Assembly (NCBI GenBank): GCA_036426205.1
Contig: CM071586.1
Location: 10,341,431-10,405,430 of the forward strand
Length of the DNA: 64,000 nucleotides
Direction of reading: 5' to 3'
Origin: Ascaphus truei
Lineage: Eukaryota > Chordata > Amphibia > Anura > Ascaphidae
The position numbers and the translations under genes were made by a program. The notes beneath the pieces are model-generated. The model worked only from the letters and a program-made list of their open reading frames with translations. It was not told where the DNA came from and did not search any database. How positions within the stretch are numbered: position 1 is the first letter of the stretch; every line of letters begins with the position of its first letter. Positions 53,726 to 64,000 of this stretch are shown here, piece after piece.

Positions 53726-54949
53726 AAAAAAATTATAAAAAGAATAAAAGAGCTATTGCACTCACAAACTAGGTAAATACTTTGGGTATAGTCTGAGGGT
53801 AATCTTTGATTTTCAGATCGTGGCCTGGTCCGCTTGAGTCTTTCTCTCTACACTTGCACCCAACTTCTGCCCCCATCAAGGACATTGCAAGGCACTTGTT
53901 GCAGAACTGTTGCCACTCTGATCTTAGGCCTCAATATTCTCCCTCCTACCGTTTCACGATCTAACTGGCTGGTTGTGTGTTATACTCATCCTCTCTCAAA
54001 GATGAACCCCTTTAATTTGATCATATTTTCTCGCTCAATCCCCCATGAAAATCTGTGCAATTGTAGGTCTGTTATGCAGACGTATACAAGAAACACAACG
54101 TAGACATCACTTAATTAAATAAATGATGTCACTGTATTATGTCAAAAAAGGACCAGATACGCTTGCGGTAGGTTTCATTAAAGGGTTTTTTCCTTCGCAG
54201 CTCGTAATGTGTTAAACTGTTTGTAATCTAATCTGAAACACTATATTTATAAAGTTTTGAGTCAAAGTATGTTCAAAATCCTTCCTCTTAAACACACACC
54301 CAGAGATGAGAAACGCCAAGGTCCTGTTATGCATAATTATAACGGTTTGATCCAGCTGCTCCCCTCCCACGCCTGAACGACACACTTTTACGATTAGCTT
54401 CTTCCGTCCCCGTAGAACATCCTTATCAGGAAACATTTTAACAACATAAGTGTTTTGGACACATTCTTGCTCTTGTATCAAATACTTTATAATGTGCTTT
54501 CTTCCTTCGCTAAATTCCCACGTGAACTAGGCACTTGATGAGGTTTCATCCGTCAACACCAATTTCAAAAATATGTTATTAGATTATCCGACTATAATTG
54601 GCTAAAATTTCATAAAACTGGGAGTGATTTTCTTGCAAGATCTGACGAAATATAACCGGGATTTCCTTTTTTTTTGAACAACACAGTGTATGTGTAGGAG
54701 GACATGTGCAGAGGTACACAATGAGACTGTTTTTAACGGTGAAAATTAAAACAAGGCTTTATTGTGCCTGTCGCTTTAACACAGCAAATAATTCAACATA
54801 CGAGAATAAGCCAACAAAAAAACCTAGCTCTGCCCTTGGGACTATCTACACCTTTAGTTCAAGGCCACTCTCTGACTGGGTTGGTTGCAAGCTATTTACC
54901 ACCGCCCCAAATCAATGGAGACATTTAATCATACCTAAGACATGATCAT
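53726..54949. other. Unassigned
   Basis: Nothing recognised. Confidence 0.3.
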
Positions 54950-55335
54950 AGTCCTTATACGAAAAGTCTTATCTGTAGCTGGCTGGCTTGTAAGGGAAGC
55001 TCCTCTGCTCTCTGGAACCGCACCTTGTGTGCAACAGTCAATGTCCGGCTCCAAGTTTAGAATCTTGTCCCCTTTGTATTGTGGTCACTTGTCGCTCAAG
55101 ACATCTGTCTTTCCTTGGTTCAGTCCCAGTTGTGGGACTAAGGAATCTCCTGCTCTGTCTCCTAGTTCAGCTCAGGTGTGAGCTAAAGGAGTCTCACTTC
55201 CGTCTCAAAGGAGGCTTTTTCTACCACCTGTAATCAGCCAGGTGGTGTTAGTTAATTGCTACCAGCAGTTACCCACCACACTGCGGATTAGAGCACATTT
55301 GGTGAACAGAGATAAGTTTTCCCTGTTACGAGTAT
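54950..55335 (-). repeat. Dispersed repeat family X, copy 2
   Basis: The reverse complement aligns with 4,360-4,723 (GTGTGGTGGGTAACTGCTGG, AACACCACCTGGCTGATT, CACACCTGAGCTGAACT). Diverged but collinear. Confidence 0.65.
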
Positions 55336-55349
55336 GTATATTTATATGT

Positions 55350-55565
55350 TGCTCCTTGTAACCTTGGGCAAGTCACTTAATCCCTATGCCTCAGACAACC
55401 AACATCATAGATGGTAAGCTCTGCGGGGTAGGGACGTCTGTAACAATTCCTGTGCTGCGGACCGTGCACAATATGTATTGTGATCCTTTTGAGTCCCAAT
55501 GGGCGAAAAGCATTAAAGAAATAAGTTGTTTATTTTTTATTTATTATTATTATTAGCATATACAA
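55350..55565 (+). repeat. CORE/MIR-like SINE
   Basis: ACCTTGGGCAAGTCACTTAA is the deeply conserved CORE-SINE/MIR central motif. It is followed by GGTAAGCTCTGCGGGGTAGG and an (ATT)n tail at 55,535-55,555. Confidence 0.75.
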
Positions 55566-56350
55566 ACAACAACCTAACACAAAGGTAGAGCTAGAAAACC
55601 TATACTGGTGACATGCATAGTGCCTGAAACATCTAGGCTAGGGCACGTAACAAGGGTGCATAAAGTGATATAAGATATTTGGGACCTATAGACACAAATA
55701 GATTATAAAATAAAATAAAATGATATCAAATGTGTCAAAGACAAAAGTTGACAATTATTTAACTAACAAATGCAACCCGTGTATGTTGATTTAGCAAATT
55801 ATCTTAAATAAAGTCCTAAGAATCAGCTGAAATGATTGGAGCCTTTCACAGCTTCAAAAAGGCGTGACCAGATCAAAAACAGATATCTGAAAAAGAGAAA
55901 AGAGAAGCGTGTGCCCTAGCGACTCTTGTGAAAGTTATTTTTACATAAAATAATAAAAGTCACAAGGACTCCACTCATAAGGGAAGGGTTAAAATGCGCA
56001 TGTCATATAACAACTCTACAACCACTGGTGCCCAGCTTCTGGAATAGACGTGGGAGCGCTAATGCATGATGAAAGTGTCCAAACGAGTAGACAAATCTTA
56101 AAAAAAAAACGATAGATGAAGTGGCAAACTGAGTGCAAATCAATGTCTCCCCAACATGAAAAAAGTGCTTGCTCCTCAGGGTTCTCCGATCCTCTGCTCC
56201 CGCCTCGTTGGATGACACAATGTCGTAGCACAATGCATCCATCCAGCACATACACTTGACTTCTTCAGGGGTTGTTTCAATGGACTCAAGCGCAAGATTA
56301 AATACCCTTTGTTGCCCAGCAACAGCATCGGAAGGCAACAACTTAAAACA
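55566..56350. other. Unassigned
   Basis: Nothing recognised. Confidence 0.3.
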
Positions 56351-56354
56351 TATA

Positions 56355-56642
56355 GCCCTTTCCTCAGTTTTGCAGCAAGACGGCTAAAACTCTGACTCGG
56401 CCCTCATTCTCCCCGTCTCGATTACTGTAAACCTCCTGCTGTCCGGCCTTCCTGGCCTCTCACCTGTCTCCTCACCCTTACAAATCGATCTAAACACTGC
56501 TGCCAGAAATCACGCTACCTTCTTTCCTAAATCTGTCTGTCTCGGCGTCTGAAATCACTCTCCTGGTTTCCCTCAAAATCCGCATCTCGCACTCCATTCT
56601 CCACCTCACTTTTAAAGCTTTAATACGCTTCCTCTGCCCCTC
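56355..56642 (+). pseudogene. Non-LTR LINE C-terminus, part 1
   Basis: One plus-strand phase gives DYCNLLLSGLPGLS-like sequence then LNTAAR, the conserved C-terminal motif of CR1/L2/Rex-type LINEs (DYCN...GLP...QNAAAR...LHWLP). The element continues at 57,432 after an inserted transposon. It is decayed, and the clade is uncertain. Confidence 0.6.
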
Positions 56643-57431
56643 TATGGCTGTGTTTATAGTGGCGTAGTACTTGCTGAGCGCGCCTAGCATTATTCAGAGA
56701 CCCCATATCTGTATGGTTCCATTCTATGGGAACGCTTCCGCTTGCTTGCTCACGCTTGCTGAACCTCTCGCTCAGCTTCCAGCTAACAGGCAAATCGGCG
56801 TTTTCTATGCTTGCTGGAGAGGTGTGGGTCACGTTATCTTACACCCGCGAGGTCCCTTGTTCCCTGTTGCTGTGCTGTTGTGTGGCTTTAGAGTGTTGTG
56901 TCTGGTCTGTGTGTGCAGTGTGCAGTGTGCGTGCGTGTATGAAGGGAGGTGGTGTGCTGTGAGATGCCGTGTGCTGTGAAGTGCCGAGTAATGTGTGTGT
57001 AGCGAGTGTTGTCAGTTGTACAATTTTTTTTACATTATATGTTTTTTAATTCGTGTCTTTATATCTACATATATATATAGATATATATCTATTTACTATA
57101 ACCTATATATCCATGGATATAGGGGATATATATTAAATTAGATATATATATATATTTTATATATCATGATATAATAAGATATTTTGGATATAATCTATAT
57201 ATAGGCTTATAATATATATCTACATTATTAACACATACATACATACATACATACATACCATCACACAGATCTGTCCCCGCCTCGCCCCAACCAAGCCCCG
57301 CCTACCAGAGCACATGCTCTGTCGATGGGCAAGAACATGCAAAGCAAAGCCGCTTGGTAAAGCGAAGGTGAGCATCAGCAAGCATCAGCGGCTGGAGAGC
57401 ACAGCCACCCTCCACTATAAACACAAGCCTT
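56643..57431. mobile_element. Non-autonomous DNA transposon with ~20-bp TIRs (PIF/Harbinger-like?)
   Basis: The left end GGCTGTGTTTATAGTGG (56,647) faces GGCTTGTGTTTATAGTGG read in reverse from 57,429. The flanking LINE sequence is continuous once the segment is removed, with TA/TTA at the junctions. It has no transposase. The subterminal CTTGCTGAACC / AGCATCAGCAAGC blocks also mirror each other. Confidence 0.6.
57040..57260. repeat. AT-rich block with (ATAC)n
   Basis: TATATA-rich sequence followed by six ATAC units at 57,235-57,258, inside the TIR transposon. Confidence 0.8.
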
Positions 57432-57925
57432 AATCTCAGCCCTAATTTCTCCGCTATGCAGACCATCCTGACTGCGCTCCGCTCAAGATGTCTTCGCTCT
57501 ACCCCCATTTGTATCCAAAGCCCTCGCCCGCCTTAAACTCTCTCACGACTGGCCCCACACCTCTGTAATGCCCTCAATAACCCGACTAGCACTCTCTCTA
57601 TCCCCTTTACGACCACCACCTGCTTAAAGAAGCCTCAAGTAGTCCGTGGCTACTAATTATATCCTGATATATAATGCATGGTCCCCTGCAGTCGCACTTA
57701 CCAGAATGCCCTCCTACTGTCTCTGTACATTCCCTTCCTACCTACCAATTAGAGTTGTAAGCTATTCGGGCAGGACTCCTCTTCGCAAATCTTAAATTAT
57801 TTTTTTTTAATAAGCTCTGAATGCCTTCTCCAATTAATGTAATTAATTAATTCACGTGTATTACTTCTGTGAACGCACTATGTATATTAATGGCACTATA
57901 TAAAGAACAGACATTAAAGAACCTT
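57432..57925 (+). repeat. Non-LTR LINE 3' end, part 2, with shared tail
   Basis: It starts AATCTCAGCCCTAATTTCTC and continues CCAAAGCCCTCGCCCGCCTT, CACACCTCTGTAATGCCCTC, AGTTGTAAGCTATTCGGGCA and TTAATGGCACTATATAAAG. This orders the C-terminal coding remnant before the tail found alone at 2.8 and 53.6 kb. Confidence 0.7.
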
Positions 57926-57934
57926 ATTACAAAC

Positions 57935-58760
57935 ATAATGGAAGATCAGACTTTCCACATCCCAAGTACAACAGGAAATACATACACAAACTTTATTCAA
58001 CCCACCCCAATGATAATGTCAAATTTTTGTTCTTAACAAATTCGCATGTTACGCCTGGCGCAAGCCCAACAAACTGCACATTCATTCGTGAAATCATATC
58101 CCAACTGTCACGCCATGGTGGTTGCGACATCAAGTTATGAGATCTTCTCTTCAGCATGGACTGTAAGCTCATCAGGATAGAGGGGGAATGGATGGAGCAA
58201 TGTACAAGTGATCCTTGGGGAAAACCTTCAAGACTCCAGAAATAGGGGGTTAATTCAGCAGGACAATTACCCGAAGCCAGAAGCCCAAAGCCCACAGGGT
58301 GGTTGAATAAGCATCGATTAATGTTTCTGAATGCCCATTCAAAGTCATTACTTGAATCCCAATCGACACTTTATGACGATCTCCTCCACCAAACTTATCA
58401 GAACTGTGTTGTTTCCCATGAGAACGGGCAACAATGTTACCATCCTACTGTGCACAGCAAGCAACCAATCCAAGACACACAGCAGTATTGGTTGGAAAAG
58501 AGGCCTTTCTACCAACTACGGAACGTAAGGGGCTGAATACTTTCTGCAACCAGAAAATCTCATGATTGTAACATTTCCTTGGCTGACCATTTAAACCTCC
58601 TCATATACATTGGTCAGTTACCACTACAGCTTTGTAGCTATGAATAAAAAAAAAGTGTTCGTTTTGAAACCTGTGGCATACATATTCGTAATTGCACAAA
58701 TGCACATTGTCAGCCCCGGGAAGGGGAGGGTAAATACTTCTGGCAACCAGGCCATCTCAT
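57935..58760 (+). pseudogene. Tc1/mariner transposase pseudogene and 3' end
   Basis: Collinear with fish and frog Tc1 elements: CATGGTGGTTGCGACATCA, GAGGGGGAATGGATGGAGCA, TTCAGCAGGACAATTACCC (QQDNDP motif) and GGGGCTGAATACTTTCTGCA near the 3' end. Many stops and indels. Flanking TIRs are not clearly seen. Confidence 0.8.
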
Positions 58761-58849
58761 GATTAAAAATGTAAAATCAGGACTGGTTGCAGTAAAATCA
58801 TAAATACAAACTTTGTTTGTTCCTAATCGAAAACCAAAAATGTTTGGTC

Positions 58850-60110
58850 GCTAATGGCACCTTGAGGCCCATATTATGAAAGAATGGCCCACGTCTACTG
58901 CAAAAAGACTTGAACATGTTCCCCTACCAAATGTAGGTTCAGTTCCATGACCTTAAGCCTTGGGGATACCACAGTGACAGGAATTAAAGTTTTAGGAACA
59001 GCATGTGGGAGAACCCATTTGGTAATAGCACATCTATGTTCACGAAATATATTGGATCCCACAGAGCAGGAGAGCAGGTACATACTTGTGCGACCCTTGC
59101 CTGCGATTTATTGACTTTAACAGATGGATCAACGTTTACATTGGCAAAAATTCTTTGATGGTAGAATTGATTTGATACTAATCTATAGACAGCTCTCACT
59201 TAATATAAGATTTGTGAATCAATTCTTCATCATATCCCTCTTGCTAAAATTATCCATCAATCGCTGGGACTGTTTTTCAAAGCTTTGTTCTGAAAGCAAT
59301 TCCTTTTTGGTCTATTGAATTGAACCCGAAGAATATTTCCCGGCCATTGCGTCTGATGGTTTTCTATCTGTATGCAGAAACTTAACAGACAGCTCTTTCA
59401 ATGAACAATCAGAGTGTATAATACAATCTTGTATCGTCTGAGATAGAAGATCAAGAATACTTTGTCACAGGCATTAATGGAAAAGGTATATAGTCCTAAA
59501 TCGTTATCAAATCCAGGGAGGGCACAAGACAACTCTTTCTTCTCTCCTCTTTCTTGTCTCCACGCGTATAAATAATATATCACTATACAGACCATAGTAC
59601 ACCCAGGCTTTCCCCCCAGCTATTTCTTTTTTGGTTGTTCCATACGTACCACCCGTCAAGGCTGATAAAGAAGTTGTCATATCTGGGGGCAAAACCTGGT
59701 TCCCAAATGCTATTCCACGGACGGCAGATAGAACACATAAAAAGAACATAATTGTGCTCAAGTATAAAGCGTAAATAGACCAAGGAACTGTTATTGTAGA
59801 GGGAGGTAGCAGATGGTCACTTTTGAGAAAGTAATCTATTTTGGTTTAGTTTGTTTCTTCCTCAAAAGTTTTGATCCACCATTCGAACCAATTAGTTCCT
59901 TATTTTACTTTTATCTATAAACACCACACATACTGTAAATCGATTATTTAATTCCATTATATGTATCACTGAAGTGTGTGTATCTTTTCTGTCCTTTTGT
60001 ATGTTGAGAAGTCTGATCTTCCATTATTGTTTGTTAAAACCTCCTATAACTCCTGTTTCAGAAACAAATTTCTTCTCATGCTGTTGCTTAGCACAAAATG
60101 GAATTTAAAA
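58850..60110 (-). pseudogene. Penelope-like element C, decayed
   Basis: Minus-strand pieces in several phases. RFILEHNYVLF and FAPRYDNFFIS (59,780-59,640) correspond to the region around RT motif B. A thumb-like stretch (59,300-59,130, with RAVYRLVSNQF) and a later KWVLPHAVPKTLIP segment follow. It is too degraded for function. The order matches the intact parts of element B. Confidence 0.6.
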
Positions 60111-60126
60111 CTGCTGCATTGATCCA

Positions 60127-60165
60127 AGCCCTGAAGTCATTTGTATTGGATGAAACGCTAGGGCT
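60127..60165 (+). ncRNA. Degenerate hammerhead-like motif 6
   Basis: Stem I is AGCC/GGCT (60,127-60,130 and 60,162-60,165). The core CTGAAGT has A9 to T; GAAA is at 60,152-60,155, then CGC and a UA cleavage position (60,159-60,160). Stem II pairing is poor. I call it a relic. Confidence 0.4.
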
Positions 60166-60504
60166 ACATCATTGATGTCAATCCGACTCCAAGAGACGGA
60201 GCAGAGGATCAGAGCGTTGAAGGATCCAACGGTGTTTTATCGGTGGAATCCATTGCCTTCCATTGGCCACTTCATCTATCTGTTTTAAGATCTGTGTTCC
60301 TTCATCTGGCTTATCTGGACATCTTGACACATCGTTGCCTCATTGTCCCATTCTACTCCATGAGATGGGTGCCGTTTTGCCCCTTTACTCTACATGCCCA
60401 TTTAACAACTCCTCCTCTTGTGAGTGGCGTGTCCCTTGCGACTTATTATTTAATATGAACTACTAGCTGATATATCCGGCGTTGCCCGGAGGCAGGGGAG
60501 GGGA

Positions 60505-60855
60505 CGGAGGGCGTGAAGGCAGGGATGGGCGGTGAAAGGCAGGGGGGCAGGTGAAAGGCGGGGGCAGGTGAAAGGCATGGGGGGCAGGTGAAAGGCAGGG
60601 GGGGGCCGTCAAAGGCAAGGGGGGCGCGTCAACGGCAGGGGGGTCGCGTCCAACGGCAGGGGGGCGGCGTTCCCCGGCAAAAAGGGGGGGGTGGCGCCCA
60701 AGGCAGGGGGGGGCGTCAATGGCAGGGGGGGCGTCAAAGGCAGGGGGAAATCAAAGGCGGGGGGGCTTCAAAGGCGGGGGGGCGTCAAAGGCATGGGGGG
60801 CATCAAAGGCAGGGGGGGCGTCAAAGGCAGGGGGGGCGTCAAAGGCAGGAGGCAT
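60505..60855. repeat. G-rich ~18-bp minisatellite inside the Helitron
   Basis: Units around GGCGTCAAAGGCAGGGGG with variable G-run length. Frames across it are artefacts. Confidence 0.85.
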
Positions 60856-61197
60856 GGATTCCTCCCCCTGAATTTTCTCCCCCTGCATTTCCTCACCTGC
60901 CACGCTCCTCGTGCTGTCACTGGTTCTCTCCCCCCTCGTGGCCTCAGCCGAACTCCCTGCCACCCTCCTCCTGCTCCTCGGGGATGTTGAGCCGTAGAGA
61001 GTGTGCTCTGGGGGGTGGGGGGAAGTGGGAGAGCGACACAAACACACACCTACCTCTACTTCCGGGCGCCGCCATCTTAGGCACTCGGCGCCACGAGGGA
61101 GGAAGGGAGTCCTTCTAGGCACCGCCATATTAAACACTCGGCGCCACGAGGCAGCTGCAGGCTGCCTGGCCACTGCCTGTTCCCCCGCTGGGGAGGG

Positions 61198-61415
61198 AGG
61201 TGAGTGGAGTGCCGGGTAGGGAGGTGAGTGGAGCGCTGGGGAGGGAGGTGAGTGGAGTGCCAGGGAGGGAGGTGAGTGGAGCACTGGGGAGGGAGGTGAG
61301 TGGAGCACTGGGGAGGGAGGTGAGTGGAGCGCCGGGGAGGGAGGTGAGTGGAGCACCGGGGAGGGAGGTGAGTGGAGCGCTGGGGAGGGAGGTGAGTGAG
61401 TGCCGGGGAGGGAGG
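61198..61415. repeat. 24-bp minisatellite inside the Helitron
   Basis: Unit GTGAGTGGAGCGCTGGGGAG plus GGAG, 9 copies. Confidence 0.9.
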
Positions 61416-61609
61416 TCAGTGTGATGGGAGATGGAGAGGACAGTGAGTGTGTGAGTGTGTGTGTGCGTGTGCGTGTGCGTGTGTGTGTGGCCGAGGGGGA
61501 AGACAGTGGCAGTTGGGTGACGTCAGACCCACAATCTGATTGGCCAGAGGCTGAGGACCAATCAGCTTCATCGCAGATAGCACTAAACTTTTGATTTTAT
61601 ATATTAAGA

Positions 61610-62130
61610 TATGGCTGGAAAACACATTAGCGAACTGGAGGGCTGTGACTGCTGTTTCATAGCTCTTCTGAGTATACTGAATAGAATGAGATTGGGTAAT
61701 TTCAGCAAAATGACACATTTGTTTTATGATACAATTCAATTCAGTTGAAGAAGCTAGTAGCACAAATTCAGAGCTTTCTTAATCTGCTTGTTGAAAAAGG
61801 GTGTTTGCAAAAAAAAAAAAAAAACAACCAGAGACGCCACTTTGGTGTATATAGAAGAGGGCCCTAAGTCCGCCAAAGAAAACATCTAAAAAAAACTCTG
61901 TAAATATCACAGCATGCAGGCCTGTATAGTCAGCTATTTTCCAAACATACATTGGCAGTGCTGTTAAGAACTAGAGAGAAACACGCAGATAAAGGTCCTG
62001 TAGAATTTTGTGCTTTCAAGCTTTATTATGAGATTGCTGTCACGGTTCTACTGTATGTGTCTGTAAATAATTGTGCAATGAATGAGTTAATGAGGTATAA
62101 TATAATGTTTATTTTTTATACCATTTACAT

Positions 62131-62132
<2 letters not shown>
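61610..62132. other. Unassigned
   Basis: Nothing recognised apart from a short A-run near 61,810. Confidence 0.3.

Positions 62133-62168
<36 letters not shown>
62133..62168. repeat. (CA)n microsatellite
   Basis: About 17 CA units, then TATATAT. Confidence 0.95.
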
Positions 62169-62169
<1 letters not shown>

Positions 62170-62175
<6 letters not shown>

Positions 62176-62497
62176 TCCTCTCAATGCTCGTCTTATGTGT
62201 AAAGTTTATAGGGAAATAAAGACGGCAGCTTAAGAGATGGCACTGGTACGTATAAGAAGTTGGTAAGATGTCTGTTTCATATTTTTATTCATATTGTCCT
62301 ACTATTGCTATTTGTATTTTTATATCACGTTACAAATAATTGCCTGGTCTCCCGTGACATACATTACTCTCATTCCTCATATTGTATAGTGCAGCCAGGA
62401 ACTTACAGGGTTACTAGTCTGAGTAACAAACTCCCCGCCCCCTGTGTGCTGAATAATAAGAGAATTTAAGTTTCGTTTCCTGTTGCTGCTTCCAAGC
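62170..62497 (+). promoter_or_regulatory. Upstream region of intact TRIM gene
   Basis: The inverted copy of 24,917-25,225. It contains a GC box in inverse form (CTCCCCGCCCCC, 62,432-62,443) and the TTTCGTTTCC element, with no convincing TATA box. The shared 310 bp argues that the promoter was duplicated with the coding exon. Confidence 0.65.
62471..62480 (-). promoter_or_regulatory. Ets-IRF composite element match upstream of TRIM
   Basis: TTTCGTTTCC here reads GGAAACGAAA on the minus strand, an exact GGAANNGAAA. It lies 17 bp before the ATG. PU.1-IRF binding would give expression in immune cells, which fits a TRIM gene. It may lie in the 5' UTR. Confidence 0.45.
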
Positions 62498-64000
62498 ATG
62501 GCGTCTGCTGATCTAAGAGAGGAGCTAACCTGCCCCATCTGCCTGAGCACTTATACCCAGCCTGTAACGCTGAGATGTGGGCATAACTTCTGCCAGGGCT
62601 GTATTGGGAGTGTGTGGGATTCCCAGGAGGGATCTGGACTTTATACCTGTCCTGAATGCAGAGCAGAGTTTCAGGGGCGTCCTGCACTGCAGAGGAATCT
62701 GAAGCTGTGTAACATAATGGAACGTTTCTTTTCTACTCAGCCGGAGCAGGAGGAGGCTGTGATCTTTTGCACTTACTGTGACTCCTCTGTACCCGCTGCT
62801 AAAACATGTCTGCAGTGTGAAGTCTCCCTGTGTGATGTTCACCTAAAGAAACACAGCAAGTCAGAGGAACACGTCTTAACTGAGCCAACCACTTCCTTAA
62901 AGAACAGGAAATGTCCCGTCCACAAGAAGCTCTTGGAGTGTTACTGCACTGAGGATGCTGCCTGTATCTGTTTATCCTGCTGTGTGTTTGGAGAGCACAG
63001 GGGACACCAGGTGGAGTCGCTGAATGAGGTCTCTGAGAAGAAGAAGGAGAAACTGAGAAATGTTCTGAAGAAACTGACCTCAGTGAGAGAGGAGACTGAG
63101 AAAAGAGCCCAGAGTCTGCAGGAACAGAGGAGAGAAGTGCAAGAAAAAGCAGCTGGGGTAACAGACCGAGTCACTGCCCTGATTAGGGGCATCAAGGAAC
63201 AGCTGGAAGTCCTAGAGAAGCGAGCCCTGAGTGAGATCACCAGGTGGGAAGAGCAGGTTTCTCTCCGAGTCTCTAATCTAATCCAGCAGCTGGAAATTAA
63301 GAAGAACGAGCTGTCCAGGAAGATGCTTCACATTGAGGAGCTGTGCAACATCACTGATCCATTAACTGTCTTACAAGGACGGGAATCAGACAATGCTGAC
63401 TTCTGTGAGGCTGAGGAGGGAGGTAATGAGGACAGAGAGAGAGAGGGTAATAAGGTCCCTGCTGTAGGGGATTTGTATGAGGTTCTGATCCCACTGACTT
63501 TACAGAGATTAGCTGATATTGTGACTGATCTAATAGCAAAGAGCGGAATCTATGTGCAGGAGGCTTCAGGCATATTACTGGATCTAAATACAGCTGCTAA
63601 TGATGTATATGTATCAGGTGACCTGAAAACTGCATCCTGGTCAGAAACAGACCAGTTACGCCCGGATACACCAGAGAGATTTAGGGATTATCAGGTTTTA
63701 AGCACCAGGAGTTTTTCCTCAGGACAACATTACTGGGAAGTGGAGATCAGTGAATCAGGGTACAGGTGGGTGGGGATTTCCTATCCCAGTATAGAAAGGA
63801 AAGTACGTCAGTCCCTCATAGGACATAATAAGAAGTCCTGGGGTTTGCGCATGTGGGATAATAATCATACAGTGATACATGACTCAATACGTACACGGAT
63901 ATATCCCGAGTCTCCCTTGCAGAGATTACGAATATACCTGGACTATGAGGCTGGGCGGCTGTCCTTTTATCAGCTGTGTGACCCGATCAGACACTTACAC
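62498..64000 (+). CDS. TRIM-family E3 ubiquitin ligase (TRIM25-like), 3' end outside window
   Basis: 501 codons without a stop, running off the window end. Pseudogene 1 suggests about 25 more codons. ATG 62,498 has a favourable A at -3 and G at +4. The RING is complete C3HC4 (C12, C15, C27, H29, C32, C35, C51, C54). A first B-box-like Cys/His cluster covers residues 91-119. B-box 2 has C139, H142, C150, D153, C158, C161, H167 and H170. The coiled coil covers about 185-300 (EKKKEKLRNVLKKLTSVREE). PRY starts near 360 (LLDLNTAANDVYVSGDL) and SPRY includes SSGQHYWEVEISESGYRWVG. The RING would transfer ubiquitin, the coiled coil dimerise, and the SPRY bind the target. There is no intron in the part seen. 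TRIM25-like naming follows the domain order; frogs have many such paralogues and orthology is unknown. Confidence 0.9.
   Translation, partial: MASADLREELTCPICLSTYTQPVTLRCGHNFCQGCIGSVWDSQEGSGLYTCPECRAEFQGRPALQRNLKLCNIMERFFSTQPEQEEAVIFCTYCDSSVPAAKTCLQCEVSLCDVHLKKHSKSEEHVLTEPTTSLKNRKCPVHKKLLECYCTEDAACICLSCCVFGEHRGHQVESLNEVSEKKKEKLRNVLKKLTSVREETEKRAQSLQEQRREVQEKAAGVTDRVTALIRGIKEQLEVLEKRALSEITRWEEQVSLRVSNLIQQLEIKKNELSRKMLHIEELCNITDPLTVLQGRESDNADFCEAEEGGNEDREREGNKVPAVGDLYEVLIPLTLQRLADIVTDLIAKSGIYVQEASGILLDLNTAANDVYVSGDLKTASWSETDQLRPDTPERFRDYQVLSTRSFSSGQHYWEVEISESGYRWVGISYPSIERKVRQSLIGHNKKSWGLRMWDNNHTVIHDSIRTRIYPESPLQRLRIYLDYEAGRLSFYQLCDPIRHLH

Larger units (their letters stand above)
60463..61609 (-). 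mobile_element. Non-autonomous Helitron
   Basis: On the minus strand it starts TCTTAATATATAAAATC at 61,609. It ends with a short hairpin (CCGG...CCGG, 60,476-60,489) followed 9 nt later by CTAG at 60,463. It is inserted precisely between A (61,610 complement) and T (60,462 complement). TC start, 3' hairpin, CTRR end and A/T target are the defining Helitron features. It has no Rep/helicase gene. The body is filled with two minisatellites and a GT tract. Confidence 0.8.

Noticed and set aside
62466..63539. Minus-strand frames over the intact TRIM
   Set aside because: The plus strand carries a continuous RING/B-box/SPRY frame; the minus frames are shadows.

Overview
This is vertebrate nuclear DNA, very probably from an amphibian (frog). 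I infer this from the repeats: Tx1-clade and L1-clade LINEs, Penelope-like elements with GIY-YIG endonucleases, a Ty3/gypsy element, a Tc1 copy, a Helitron and long minisatellites. They sit around copies of an intronless TRIM gene (RING, two B-boxes, coiled coil, PRY-SPRY) of the type that is greatly expanded in frogs. There are no operons and no recognisable structural RNA genes. Nearly all the coding potential belongs to transposable elements.

Layout. 1-4.4 kb: a promoter-like module with (CAG)16, a 69-bp minisatellite, two hammerhead-like ribozyme motifs in tandem, a 34-bp minisatellite, a LINE tail and a short inverted-repeat element. 4.7-14.5 kb: an otherwise full-length L1 on the minus strand with a 12-bp target duplication, a 1,315-bp gypsy-type LTR remnant inside ORF2 and a 1,297-bp internal tandem duplication. 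15-21.5 kb: two Penelope-like elements, one partial (+) and one nearly complete but frameshifted (-). 21.5-23.2 kb: two minisatellite arrays. 24-25.2 kb: TRIM pseudogene 1 (-) with its upstream region. 25.9-31.8 kb: a decayed gypsy element (LTR, gag with zinc knuckle, protease, RT) interrupted by Penelope-type noncoding DNA. 31.9-32.6 kb: a CR1 fragment. 32.6-38.9 kb: TRIM pseudogene 2 (-), split between upstream region and start codon by a Tx1 LINE with one open 1,650-codon frame. 39.1-39.8 kb: a foldback transposon. 40.5-42.1 kb: Penelope-type DNA between 43-bp direct repeats. 44.7-46 kb: a second copy of the CAG/minisatellite module. 46.6-47.9 kb: GC-rich minisatellites. 48-56 kb: mostly unassigned sequence with a few SINE/LINE tails. 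56.3-61.6 kb: a LINE 3' end split by a TIR transposon, a Tc1 pseudogene, a Penelope fragment and a Helitron. 62.2-64 kb: an intact TRIM gene (+) running off the window.

The only gene likely to be a functional host gene is the TRIM copy at 62,498-64,000, a presumptive innate-immunity E3 ubiquitin ligase. Just upstream of its ATG lies a match to the Ets-IRF composite element (GGAANNGAAA). This is conserved in pseudogene 1 and missing from pseudogene 2, exactly where the Tx1 element inserted.

The most unusual signals are: (1) a set of hammerhead-like ribozyme motifs that all carry one extra A between the catalytic core and stem II, two of them with a paired U/A replacement of the C3-G8 tertiary pair, and most lying about 30 nt below a TATA-like box; and (2) the Tx1 element, in which the ORF1 gag-like protein is fused in frame to the reverse transcriptase with no APE endonuclease domain.
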